From assembly GCF_023145115.1 (NCBI RefSeq), contig NZ_JAGLEJ010000024.1, positions 99,434 through 163,433 on the forward strand: a stretch of 64,000 nt of DNA. The letters are read 5' to 3'. The position numbers were made by a program, and so were the translations under genes. Source of the stretch: Algiphilus sp. (GTDB taxonomy: Bacteria > Pseudomonadota > Gammaproteobacteria > Nevskiales > Nevskiaceae). The notes under the pieces were generated by a model. The model was not told where the DNA came from and made no database searches. It saw only the letters and a list, made by a program, of their open reading frames with translations. Positions 25,676-34,059 of the stretch are shown here, piece after piece (position 1 is the stretch's first letter; each line of letters starts with the position of its first letter).

Positions 25676-25734
25676 GTTTGCTCCTCCATTGCGCCCGGTC
25701 GTCCGCCGGGCTTTTCCAAGGGCGCCATGTTAGC

Positions 25735-27678
25735 TCAGGGTGCGTCGAAAGCCGTGCCGGCCGAAAGCACGAGCCAACGCACGTCCAAGCCGGCTGGCAG
25801 CGTTTCCCCGTCGGGCGGCTGCACCTGCAGGGCGCCGGCCCCGTCCAGCCAGCCCAGCAGCAGCAACCCGCGCGACAGGAGGTGCGTGCGCAGGGTCGCG
25901 ACATCACCCGCGCGCGCTTCCGGCTCCGTGGCCGAGTCCGGCTCGACCAGCATGAGATCGGCACCGTCCCTCTGCAGAAGGGCCTCGAAGACCGCCAGCA
26001 GCTCGCGACGCAGCGCCCCCTGACCGAGCATGTGACTGATCACGAGCGGCGGTACCAGCACATCGTCGCGATGCGATCCGAGCATGCTGGCATTGCCGGC
26101 ATCGGCGAGCTCCAGCAGCACCCGAGGCCGCTTCTGCGCCGTGGCCAGCGTGCGACTGAGCACCAGGTGGCCGACCACGGTGCGCGCATCGGCTTCCTGT
26201 TCGCTCTCGATCAGGTCGGAGGTCGCGATGTAGATGCTGTCGTAGTGCTCGGGCCGGCATGCGGCGAGCTCGCTGTCGACCACGAAATCGGCCTCGATCT
26301 GCCGGCATTGCACATGCGTGACATCCGCCAGTGCCGGGGCACAGAGCGCAGTGCGCTCCTGCGCCGGATGCAGCGACACGAAGGTGATCTCGACCGGCAT
26401 ATCGGGCCGTCCCGCGAGTTCCTCGAGCAGGGCGACGTGACGGCGGTTCCAGCCCAGCACCAGAAGGCGGTGCGGCGGGCTCGGCGGCGGCACCCAGGTG
26501 GCGGCGATCGCCACCGGAGCGGAAACTCGGTTGCCGCTGCGAGGCTCGGTGGCATCGTGGGTCGCGGCGATCAGCACGACCCGGTCCTGACGCTGCAGCC
26601 GCGTCGCCGCCGGCGGGTTGAGGCGTGCCGAGAAGCCGTCGCCGTCCGGACGCACCAGGCCGCAGACCAGCGCATCGGGAAAATGGGCCTGCAGCTCGCC
26701 GAAGCGACCGCCGGCGAAGTCCGAGGCATCGCGCACGTGAAAGCGATGGCTGCCCTGCCGGGAGAGCAGCGCCTCGAAGACACGCGCCACACCCGGGTAG
26801 CGGAGCTGCTGGACGAGGATGCGGTTCAGCACCTGATCCACCGCCACCAGCGCGAGCGGGCCGGGATAGGCCGCCCGCGCCACCGGCACCTGCCGGCGAT
26901 CCTGGAGCTCGGCCACGACCAGCGGTGCCGGCCGGCCACGACGGGGGCGCGCCTCGTCGCGCAGCGCGATCAGCGTCTTGATGGTGGCGACATCCTCGCT
27001 CTGCAGCTCGGAGCGCGCGAACACGCCGCCGGCGAGAATGATGGCACCGGCATCCGCGACATTGACGCGGTGCAGGTCCTCGGTCTGGAGCGCGCTGCCG
27101 CTGCGCAGGATGATGTCGCGCGCATGCCGGCCGGAGGCGCCGTACCGGCGGAAGCGCTGCGCGACCTCGGCATCGACGCGCTCCGAGAGCACGGCGATGT
27201 TGAGTCGGCGCGTCCGGCCGATGCGCAGGAACTGCCGCAGGCGCTCGCCCGCGCCGAGAATCTCGGCGACCACCGGCAAGGTCCGGCTGCCGAGTCCGAG
27301 GATGGCGACGTGCCCGCGGACGGTGATCGGTGTCAGCCCCTGTTCCAGCGCGCGCATGGTGCGCGTCAGCCACTGGGTGAGAATGGCGATGAGCGTGCCC
27401 ATGAAGAGCACGTAGCCGCTGATCGTCAGCATGGTCGACACCGTCCGCCGCCAGGTGCCCTCGTCGTCGCCGAGATAGCCCGGATCGGTCAGCCGCAGGA
27501 AGGCCCACCACACCGCCTCCGACGAGCTCTCCTCGCCGGTGGGCAGGATGAGCAGCCCCCCGAGCAGCGACACCAGCCCGATGGTGCCCGCGACCACCAG
27601 CAGCTGGTAGCCGGCGCCCTTGATGAACTGGCGCTCGAGGAAGTATCGGAGCCGGTCGGCCGCTCGCAATCGGTACAT
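25735..27678 (-). CDS. CASTOR/POLLUX-related ion channel with RCK-type domains
   Basis: A 647-residue protein related to the plant nuclear channels CASTOR, POLLUX and DMI1. Near the N-terminus are a membrane helix (LLVVAGTIGLVSLLGGLLIL), a pore-like loop EAVWWAFLRLTDPGYLGDDEG, and a second helix (SGYVLFMGTLIAILTQWL). Two Rossmann-like regulatory domains follow (HVAILGLGSRTLPVVAEIL and HRLLVLGWNRRHVALLEEL). The filter loop lacks the potassium signature TVGYG, so ion selectivity is open. Start ATG 27678 is chosen because the first helix follows soon after; upstream codons look non-coding. Confidence 0.85.
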   Translation of the reverse strand: MYRLRAADRLRYFLERQFIKGAGYQLLVVAGTIGLVSLLGGLLILPTGEESSSEAVWWAFLRLTDPGYLGDDEGTWRRTVSTMLTISGYVLFMGTLIAILTQWLTRTMRALEQGLTPITVRGHVAILGLGSRTLPVVAEILGAGERLRQFLRIGRTRRLNIAVLSERVDAEVAQRFRRYGASGRHARDIILRSGSALQTEDLHRVNVADAGAIILAGGVFARSELQSEDVATIKTLIALRDEARPRRGRPAPLVVAELQDRRQVPVARAAYPGPLALVAVDQVLNRILVQQLRYPGVARVFEALLSRQGSHRFHVRDASDFAGGRFGELQAHFPDALVCGLVRPDGDGFSARLNPPAATRLQRQDRVVLIAATHDATEPRSGNRVSAPVAIAATWVPPPSPPHRLLVLGWNRRHVALLEELAGRPDMPVEITFVSLHPAQERTALCAPALADVTHVQCRQIEADFVVDSELAACRPEHYDSIYIATSDLIESEQEADARTVVGHLVLSRTLATAQKRPRVLLELADAGNASMLGSHRDDVLVPPLVISHMLGQGALRRELLAVFEALLQRDGADLMLVEPDSATEPEARAGDVATLRTHLLSRGLLLLGWLDGAGALQVQPPDGETLPAGLDVRWLVLSAGTAFDAP

Positions 27679-27821
27679 GGCGCGATTCTGCACGGATTCC
27701 GGCACCGTCCACCAGCCGGAGCGGCCGGCGCCGCCGTCGCCGGGCATCGCGCTATGCTGCCGCTGGCAAGGTACCCGTCCCCCGGAATGCCGTGCGCGCG
27801 CCCCCACCACGGATGAGCCAC

Positions 27822-28376
27822 ATGGTCCGCCACCGCCGCATCCTCACACTCTGCGCCGCGCTGAGCGTCGCTTCCGCTGCCGCCGCGAACGACCCGCAGC
27901 CGGCCGCGCACGGCTACGCGCTGCTGCACGACACGCTCGGCAAGCTGGAACGCTTGCCGGCGGTGCTCTACGTCAAGCTCGAATCGGATGCGCTCGACGA
28001 GCTCGCCACCCGGCTCGGCGAGCATGCCGCCGATGCACGTGCAGACATTGCGTCGTATGCCGAGTCGCATCCCGCCATCGCGCTCGACGCCACCGGCCTG
28101 CCGGACGCGGATGTCGCCCGGCGCACCCGCACGCGCAACGCGCTGCTCGCGGAGCTGGCGCTCAGCGGCGGCACCGAGTTCGAGCGGCTCTACCTGCTCG
28201 CCCTGATGAACATCGCCAATCAATCGCGCCACACCGCGGCGGCCGTGGCCGACATGGCGCCGGATGACGCAGGCGCGGAGCTGGCCGGAACCATCGCCGA
28301 ACGCTTCGATGCCGACTACCGCGCCGTGCGCGAACTGCTGGCACGCGAGCACTTCCGCACCGAAGACAGCGAATGA
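27822..28376 (+). CDS. Secreted protein of unknown function
   Basis: A protein of about 184 residues with a signal peptide (ILTLCAALSVASAAAAND) and a mostly helical mature part rich in Ala, Asp, Glu, Arg and His. I do not recognise the family; helix spacing (HDTLGKLERL, YLLALMNIANQSRHTAAAV, FDADYRAVRELLAREHF) could suggest a helical bundle. The start 27822 is preferred because GGATGAG lies just ahead; ATG 27813 is the alternative. Its stop overlaps the start of the lipid kinase gene (ATGA), so the two are co-translated. Confidence 0.65.
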   Translation: MVRHRRILTLCAALSVASAAAANDPQPAAHGYALLHDTLGKLERLPAVLYVKLESDALDELATRLGEHAADARADIASYAESHPAIALDATGLPDADVARRTRTRNALLAELALSGGTEFERLYLLALMNIANQSRHTAAAVADMAPDDAGAELAGTIAERFDADYRAVRELLAREHFRTEDSE

Positions 28377-29278
28377 GCGTCGACGGTACGGACGCCGCTC
28401 CGGGTCGCCGGGCGCTGGTCCTGCTCAACGCCGGGAGTCGCCGCGGCGACACCGCCGCCGATGCGGTGATCACGGCCCTGGGAGAAGCCGGTCTCGAGAC
28501 GGTGCGCATCGACCTCCGCGAACCGGGCGATATCGCCGATGCACTGGGGCGTCACCGCGACACCGTCGACCGCGTCGTGGTGTGCGGCGGCGACGGCACC
28601 ATGAACGCCGCCCTTCCGGCCGTGCTCGACGGCAGCCTGCCCATGGGCGTGATTCCGCTGGGCACCGCCAACGACTTCGCGCGCTCGATCGGCATTCCGA
28701 TGGACATCACCGCGGCCTGCCGGGTGGCGGCAGCCGACCGCGTTCGCCGGATCGATGTCGGCACGATCAACGACCGCTACTTCCTCAACGTCGCGCACAT
28801 CGGCCTCGCGGTCGAGGTGGCGCGCCGCTCGGATGCGCGCAGCAAGCAGCGGCTGGGTTCGCTCGCCTATCCGGCGGCGGCATGGAGCGCCTTCCGCACG
28901 CGGCGCACCTTCGTCGCGCACATCCGGGGCGAGGACGGCGCCTGGCGGCGCCTGCGCGCCATCCAGGTATCGGTCGGCAACGGGCGCTTCTACGGGGGCG
29001 GCATTCCGGTCGCCGAGGATGCCGCCATCGACGACGCGCGACTGGACCTCTATGCCCTGCCGGCCGGCAAGTGGCACGCGCTGGTCGCCATGATTCCGGC
29101 GCTGCGGCGCGGCCGCATGCGCAGCCATCGCGAGATCCTCACGCTGTCCGGCGCCGCCTTCGAGATCCGCACGCACCGCCCGAAGACGGTCTCGGTGGAC
29201 GGTGAGGAAGCGTTCCGTACACCGGTCCGCCTCGGTGTCCTGCCGGCGGCGCTTCCCGTTCTCGCACCGGCGGCGTGA
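28373..29278 (+). CDS. Diacylglycerol/lipid kinase family protein (YegS/DagK-like)
   Basis: A 301-residue kinase of the DagK catalytic family, which phosphorylates lipid hydroxyls such as diacylglycerol. The nucleotide-binding motif VVCGGDGTMNAAL is near residue 70, followed by GVIPLGTANDFARSIGIP, both diagnostic. The C-terminal beta-rich half includes VSVGNGRFYGGGIPVAEDA and a VSVDGEE segment. It is coupled by a 4-bp overlap to the secreted-protein gene upstream. It is convergent with the fabH gene, with only 16 bp between the stops. The precise lipid substrate is not evident. Confidence 0.9.
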   Translation: MSVDGTDAAPGRRALVLLNAGSRRGDTAADAVITALGEAGLETVRIDLREPGDIADALGRHRDTVDRVVVCGGDGTMNAALPAVLDGSLPMGVIPLGTANDFARSIGIPMDITAACRVAAADRVRRIDVGTINDRYFLNVAHIGLAVEVARRSDARSKQRLGSLAYPAAAWSAFRTRRTFVAHIRGEDGAWRRLRAIQVSVGNGRFYGGGIPVAEDAAIDDARLDLYALPAGKWHALVAMIPALRRGRMRSHREILTLSGAAFEIRTHRPKTVSVDGEEAFRTPVRLGVLPAALPVLAPAA

Positions 29279-29294
29279 GCGTCCCGCCGCGGCG

Positions 29295-30254
29295 TCAGTA
29301 CCGCAGCAGCAGGCTGCCCCAGGTCATGCCGCCACCCACGCCCTGCAGCAGCAGCGTCTGACCGGTCCGGACGCGTCCGTCGCGCACCGCCGTGTCCAGG
29401 GCCAGCGGCACCGACGCCGCCGACGTATTGCCGTGATGCGCGACCGTGGTCACCACGCGCTCGAAGGGCAGCCCGATGCGGTCGGCGAGTGCCCGGATAA
29501 TGCGCAGATTGGCCTGGTGCGGAATGAACCAGTCGATGGCATCGGCCGCCAGACCGGCCTCGGTCAGCACGCGTTCGGCCGACTCGCCCAGCGCACGGAC
29601 CGCCAGCCGGAACACCGCCTGGCCGTCCATCTCGATGAAGGGATTGCCGCGCACCACGCCCTCGGCGATGCCGCCGGTCACGCGCAGGATGTGCCCCTGG
29701 CTGCCGTCGGCACCGAGATGGCTGGCGAGCAGGCCGGGCTCGTCGTCGCGCGAGATCACCACCGCGCCGGCGCCGTCGCCGAACAGCACGCAGGTACGGC
29801 GATCGTTCCAGTCGAGCAGCCGCGAGAACACCTCCGCGCCCACCACCAGCGCACAGCGGTGCGCGCCGGTCGCAACCATGCGCTCGGCCACCGAGAGCGC
29901 ATAGATGAAGCCGGTACAGACCGCCTGCACGTCGAAGGCCGCAGCCTCGCCGGCGCCGAGCTTGTGCTGCACGATGCAGGCAGTGGACGGAAAGACCATG
30001 TCGGGCGTGGTGGTGGCGACGATGATGAGATCGACCTCGCCGGCTTCGCGCCCGGCAGCTTCCAGCGCCGCGCGCGCAGCGTGCAGCGCGAGATCGCTGG
30101 TGAGCTCGTCGTCGGCAGCGACGTGACGCGCCTCGATGCCGGTGCGCGAGACGATCCATTCGTCGGAGGTATCGATGCGCCCCTCGAGCTCGGTGTTGGT
30201 CACCACCCGCTCGGGCAGATACGAGCCGGTGCCCCGGATGCGCGCATAGCTCAT
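29295..30254 (-). CDS. fabH: 3-oxoacyl-ACP synthase III (KAS III)
   Basis: This enzyme condenses acetyl-CoA (or another acyl-CoA) with malonyl-ACP to start fatty-acid synthesis; 319 residues. The catalytic triad is visible: Cys in FDVQAVCTGFIYAL, His in WFIPHQANLRI and Asn in HHGNTSAASVP. The glycine-rich end GVGGGMTWGSLLLRY is typical. It is not in a plsX-fabHDG-acpP cluster, so it may be a second copy with other primer specificity. Its ATG overlaps the stop of the nitroreductase gene (ATGA), and the start 30254 is the only one that places the N-terminus at MSYARIRGTGSYLPE. Confidence 0.93.
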   Translation of the reverse strand: MSYARIRGTGSYLPERVVTNTELEGRIDTSDEWIVSRTGIEARHVAADDELTSDLALHAARAALEAAGREAGEVDLIIVATTTPDMVFPSTACIVQHKLGAGEAAAFDVQAVCTGFIYALSVAERMVATGAHRCALVVGAEVFSRLLDWNDRRTCVLFGDGAGAVVISRDDEPGLLASHLGADGSQGHILRVTGGIAEGVVRGNPFIEMDGQAVFRLAVRALGESAERVLTEAGLAADAIDWFIPHQANLRIIRALADRIGLPFERVVTTVAHHGNTSAASVPLALDTAVRDGRVRTGQTLLLQGVGGGMTWGSLLLRY

Positions 30255-30955
30255 GGCGCGTCGTTCCGGAACTGCGCGAAGTCGTCCAGCGGCGCGCGCG
30301 GACTGTAGACCGTATTGACCTCGTCCGCCTCGTCGGCATAACCCAGCGCAAGGCCGCAATAGACCATGCGCGAAGCCGGCACCTCGCAGAAATCGGCGAT
30401 CTCGCGGTGCCACACCGCCCAGGCCTCCTGCGGGCAGGTGTGCAGGCCGCGCTCGCGCGCGGCCAGCATCAGGCTCTGCATGAACATGCCCAGATGCGCC
30501 CACTGGTTGGCATTCATGAAGCGCTCGATGGTGAAGAACATCGCCACCGGTGCGCCGAAGAACTCGAAGTTGCGCGCGAACTGCTGCAGGCGCCCTGCCT
30601 TGTCCTCGCGCGCGATGCCGAGCGTGGCGTAGAGCTGCTCGCCGATGTCGCGCCGCCGGCTGCGGAAGGGATCGGGCAGATCCTCGGGATAGACCGGATA
30701 CTCGGGCGGATCACCGAAGGGCCGCTTCTCGCGCGCAGCGCGAATGCGCTCGCGGAAGGCCTCGGTGGCGGCCCCGTTGAGCACGCAGACCGACCACGGC
30801 TGCAGATTGCCGCCGGACGGCGCGCGCGCGGCCAGCTCGAGCAGTTCGCGCACGGTGGCATCGTCCACCGGATCGGGTCGAAAGGCGCGGATGCTGCGGC
30901 GGGTGCGCAGCGCCTCGGTGACGGTTGTCGCCGGTTCGTTGTCGGGTCGGTTCAT
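30251..30955 (-). CDS. Nitroreductase family FMN oxidoreductase
   Basis: A 234-residue flavoprotein of the NfsA/FRP fold. N-terminal features are RRSIRAFRPDPVD, then the FMN-contact region AARAPSGGNLQPWSV, and later ANQWAHLGMFMQSLMLAARERGL near the dimer interface. It would use NAD(P)H to reduce nitro compounds, quinones or enones. It is read together with fabH (4-bp overlap), an unusual pairing hinting at a shared function in acyl-chain or stress metabolism. The natural substrate is unknown. Confidence 0.88.
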   Translation of the reverse strand: MNRPDNEPATTVTEALRTRRSIRAFRPDPVDDATVRELLELAARAPSGGNLQPWSVCVLNGAATEAFRERIRAAREKRPFGDPPEYPVYPEDLPDPFRSRRRDIGEQLYATLGIAREDKAGRLQQFARNFEFFGAPVAMFFTIERFMNANQWAHLGMFMQSLMLAARERGLHTCPQEAWAVWHREIADFCEVPASRMVYCGLALGYADEADEVNTVYSPRAPLDDFAQFRNDAP

Positions 30956-31021
30956 GCCGCTATGGTAATCACCCGGCGGCGAACGAGCAGTCGGCGCGGC
31001 GGCCGCGCTCCGGGCGGACGG

Positions 31022-31309
31022 TCAGGCCGTGTGGAGCAGCACCCAGCCCGCGGCGCAGGCAACGGCGAGGACGCCGCCCGCAACACCGGCGACGCGGAGC
31101 AGCCGGCGCCGCGTCCGCGCGCGCCGGCGCTCGGCGTAGAGCGCCTCGAGCTCGTCGCGCGACATGACATCCATGTCCCAGTGCGTGGTGTGCGCCTCCT
31201 TGACGTCGTCGAGGTGGACCTGCGGCGGCCTGTGCGACCGCGGTCCGTCGCCCGGCCCTTCCTCGTCGCCGGGAGCCGGCTCGCGCTGATCGTCGTGCCC
31301 GTTGCTCAT
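31022..31309 (-). CDS. Small tail-anchored protein of unknown function
   Basis: A 95-residue protein with an acidic, charged N-terminal half (DDQREPAPGDEEGPGDG), a middle motif DELEALYAERRRARTRRRLLR, and a single C-terminal hydrophobic helix (VAGVAGGVLAVACAAGWVLL). I do not recognise the family. It is 66 bp downstream of the nitroreductase start on the same strand and faces the SET-domain gene. Third-position GC is as high as in neighbours, supporting a real gene. Confidence 0.5.
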   Translation of the reverse strand: MSNGHDDQREPAPGDEEGPGDGPRSHRPPQVHLDDVKEAHTTHWDMDVMSRDELEALYAERRRARTRRRLLRVAGVAGGVLAVACAAGWVLLHTA

Positions 31310-31408
31310 GCCCGCATGCTAGCAGCGCAGCCCGGGCCGGCGACGCGGCAACTTGCACGGGCGATCGCGCTGCTGCAGGCTCGCCGCTTCCCTGCCCGGA
31401 CCCGCCGC

Positions 31409-31885
31409 ATGCCCCGCCGCATCACCGTCAGACGCTCGCCGATCCACGGCATGGGTGTATTCGCCCACCGCGACATCCCCGCGGGTACCGAGATCATCCG
31501 CTATCAGGGGCGCCTGCTGACCCACGCGGAGGCCGACGAGCGCTACGGCGGCAATGTCGACGAGGGGCACACCTATCTGTTCACGCTCAACGAGCACTAC
31601 GTGATCGACGGCAACGATCAGGGGAACTCGGCGCGCTGGATCAACCACAGCTGCGATCCGAACTGCCACGCCGTCACTATCGAGGACGCGCACGAGCGGC
31701 CGGAGCGGGATCGCATCGTCATCGAGGCGCTGCGGGACATCAGCGCCGGCGAGGAGCTCAGCTTCGACTACGGCATCCGGCTCGACGTCCCGCACACCCG
31801 TGCGCGCAAGCGCATATGGGCCTGCCTGTGCGGCAGCCCGAACTGCACCGGCACCCTTCTCAAACCGAAGTCGGGCAGGAAGTGA
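31409..31885 (+). CDS. SET-domain protein-lysine methyltransferase
   Basis: A compact 158-residue SET domain. Visible motifs are the N-terminal RRSPIHGMGVFA, the SAM/peptide-site NHSCDPNC, the catalytic-Tyr region ELSFDYGI, and a post-SET zinc cluster WACLCGSPNC with C-x-C-x4-C spacing. It would transfer methyl groups from SAM to lysine side chains; the bacterial target is unknown. The start 31409 gives the shortest form that keeps the whole domain. Bacterial SET proteins are widespread but mostly uncharacterised. It is not clearly in an operon with the secreted gene that follows 53 bp downstream. Confidence 0.87.
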   Translation: MPRRITVRRSPIHGMGVFAHRDIPAGTEIIRYQGRLLTHAEADERYGGNVDEGHTYLFTLNEHYVIDGNDQGNSARWINHSCDPNCHAVTIEDAHERPERDRIVIEALRDISAGEELSFDYGIRLDVPHTRARKRIWACLCGSPNCTGTLLKPKSGRK

Positions 31886-31938
31886 CAACGCCCGCATCAC
31901 CGGCATAGGCTTTCCGGAGGTCATTCCGGAGTCGCGCC

Positions 31939-32403
31939 GTGCATCGCATCTGGACGCATGTTCGCACCGCGGTGGCGCTGACCGGCCTCGCCGTCGCGGC
32001 ACAGGGCTGGACGCAGCAGCCACGTCCCGACCCCTCGCTGTCGGTCGAGGATGTCGTGCGCGCGCAGCTCTCGGGCTTCGCCGCCGGGAACGAAGCCGGC
32101 ATCGCACGCGCTTTCGCCTTCGCATCGCCGGGCAACCGCGCGCAGACCGGTCCGCTGCCGCGCTTCGCGGCCATGATCCGCGAAGGCTATCCCGAGCTGC
32201 TCGGACACCAGTCCGCCGAGCTCGGCCCGCAGCGCACCGACGAGCGGCACACCTATCAGGCAGTGGACGTGATCGGTCCGGACGGGCGGGAGCATCTCTA
32301 CATCTTCATCCTGGGTCGCTACGACACCGCCGACTGCTCCGCCTGCTGGATGACCGACGGCGTCACGCGGCGACCCGCCAATCCCGACGCCCGCGCGCTG
32401 TAG
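31939..32403 (+). CDS. DUF4864 family secreted protein
   Basis: A 154-residue protein, probably exported (N-terminal hydrophobic stretch TAVALTGLAVAAQGW). The mature part starts SVEDVVRAQLSGFAAGNEAGIARAF and ends with an SACWMTDGV segment, a pattern of the DUF4864 (NTF2-like) family of unknown function. The start is GTG 31939 with CGGAG eight bases upstream; no ATG fits. There is no obvious operon partner. A ligand-binding pocket is possible for this fold, but no function can be named. Confidence 0.7.
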   Translation: MHRIWTHVRTAVALTGLAVAAQGWTQQPRPDPSLSVEDVVRAQLSGFAAGNEAGIARAFAFASPGNRAQTGPLPRFAAMIREGYPELLGHQSAELGPQRTDERHTYQAVDVIGPDGREHLYIFILGRYDTADCSACWMTDGVTRRPANPDARAL

Positions 32404-32479
32404 CACCGGCCCGGCCCGCGACACCGCTCGGCCGGGTGCCCGGCAGCGGATGATCATCGTGCGCGAGGCGCAGTACGCT

Positions 32480-32944
32480 ATGGCGATGCGCCCGATCCTG
32501 CTGCTCATGCTCGCCCTTCTGATCGGCGGCTGCGCCCATGCGCCGGCCCCGCCCGAACCGCCCTCGCCGGCGGAAGCAGAGCTGCGCCAGCGCATCCTCG
32601 AGGAGACCCTCGCGCAGATCGGCCGCCCCTACGTCTACGGCGGCGGCGACTACGACGGTTTCGACTGCAGCGGCCTGGTCCGTCACGTCTACGCCGACGC
32701 CGGGATCGGCCTGCCGCGCACCGCCGCACAGCAGCGCCGCGAAGGCCGCGCGGTGTCTCCCGAGGCAGCGCTGCCCGGCGACCTGCTGTTCTACCGCATC
32801 GACGGCGGCAACCACGTCGTCATCTACGTCGGCGACGGCCGCGGCGTGCACGCCCCGAAACCGGGACGCACCGTGACGGTCGCCGAGATCGATCAGCCCT
32901 GGTGGCGCGAGCGCCTGCACACGGCGCGCAGCCTCATCGACTAG
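32480..32944 (+). CDS. NlpC/P60-family cell-wall hydrolase lipoprotein
   Basis: A 154-residue cysteine peptidase of the NlpC/P60 type that cuts peptidoglycan stem peptides. The signal peptide ends in the lipobox LLIGGC. The catalytic dyad is Cys in FDCSGLVRHVYAD and His in GNHVVIYVGDG, with a third polar residue in GVHAPK. PYVYGGGDYDGF before the Cys is typical. The start 32480 (MAMRP) is preferred because it places the lipobox about 20 residues in; ATG 32486 is also possible. It is convergent with the frameshifted gene, the two stop codons overlapping. Confidence 0.9.
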   Translation: MAMRPILLLMLALLIGGCAHAPAPPEPPSPAEAELRQRILEETLAQIGRPYVYGGGDYDGFDCSGLVRHVYADAGIGLPRTAAQQRREGRAVSPEAALPGDLLFYRIDGGNHVVIYVGDGRGVHAPKPGRTVTVAEIDQPWWRERLHTARSLID

Positions 32945-33956
32945 TCGTCGAGGATCGCCCGCGCCGCCTCGGATTCGTAGAACGGTGCCAGCTGGCGCCG
33001 GATGGCCGGTTCCAGCAGCTTCTTGCGCTTGAGCAGCTTGATGACCGGCTGCGCGAAGCGTCTGATCTCGCGCTCGATGATGGCCTCGGTCACGCCGATG
33101 TCCGCGAGCAGGGCATCGAGCGTGTGCTTGCCGTAGTGGTCGAAGTAGGCGTCGACACCGTCGGCGACCACCCGCGCGAACCACTCGGTACCGCGCAGAT
33201 GCTGCAGCCCGTCGTGGACGATGCGGCCCAGTCCTCGGCATCGTTGCCGTCGACGGCCGCGAGCACCTCGCTGATCGGCGCCTGCGACACATGCGACCAG
33301 ACCGCATCCGCCGCGCGCCGGATCTCGGCGTCCTCGATGCCGAGCAGATGCTCGGCACCGATCTCGGCGCTGGCGTCGACGCTCTTGTCGACGTAGTCGT
33401 GCAGCTTGCGGTCGAGGCTGTCCTCGATCCCCGGCCGCGCCCGACTGATGACCGACCGGCCCAGCGCGAAGGCGCGCTTGGCGCCCGGCACCGACTGGGT
33501 CAGCGGATTGTTGGTGGCCCAGCCGCGGATGCCGTTATAGAGGAGGTCGGCGACGAAGCCGCGATAGGCCCTGCTTTCCAGCAGCGAGCGCACCGCCGCC
33601 TCGCGCAGCTTGTGCATGGCGACGGCCTTGTCGCGTCCGGCCTCGTAGACGGTCTCCTCGATCAGGTCGCCGATGGTGGCATCGTCGTGGGCACCGGATT
33701 CGAGCACCGCACGCGCAACCTGCTCGATCATCAGCCGGAAGTCGGGGGCGGTGACCAGCTCGTCGGCCACCTCGGCCACGGCCGCCTTGACCTGCTTGCG
33801 CGGTACTGCATCCTCCAGCTTCAGCCGCGAAGCATCGGCGACGGTGGCGCTGACGGTGTCCGACAGCCAGTCCGCGAATCCCTCGCCGGTCAGCGTCTCG
33901 GCAATGTGCGCCACGTGCGCGTCGAGCAGCCGCTCGGCCCGGTTCTTTCCACTCAT
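32941..33956 (-). pseudogene. Conserved helical protein of unknown family, broken by a single-base frameshift
   Basis: From ATG 33956 (ribosome site GGGGAGAGGG) a helix-rich frame runs cleanly to about GNDAEDW. Near 33227-33229 the sensible sequence jumps to another frame (GRIVHDGLQHLRGTEWFARVVADG) and continues to the stop at 32941. Adding one G to the short G run there restores a 338-residue protein. The total length of 1016 bp is one short of a multiple of three, fitting a single lost base. The repaired protein has no signal or membrane segment. It is either a real recent loss or a sequencing error in a homopolymer. I do not recognise the family. Confidence 0.8.
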
Positions 33957-34059
33957 GCCCTCTCCCCTCTCGTTCGTGACCGCGAGCATAAGCGCCCCCG
34001 ACCCGCGCGCACAAAAAATCTGGGAAGATGCCGTCGGGTACTTGCGGGGAGACCACAGC

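Noticed and set aside
29295..30503. A longer fabH start far upstream of 30254.
   Set aside because: The extra residues overlap the nitroreductase gene in another frame and are Arg/Gly/Ala-rich noise; the family N-terminus is at 30254.
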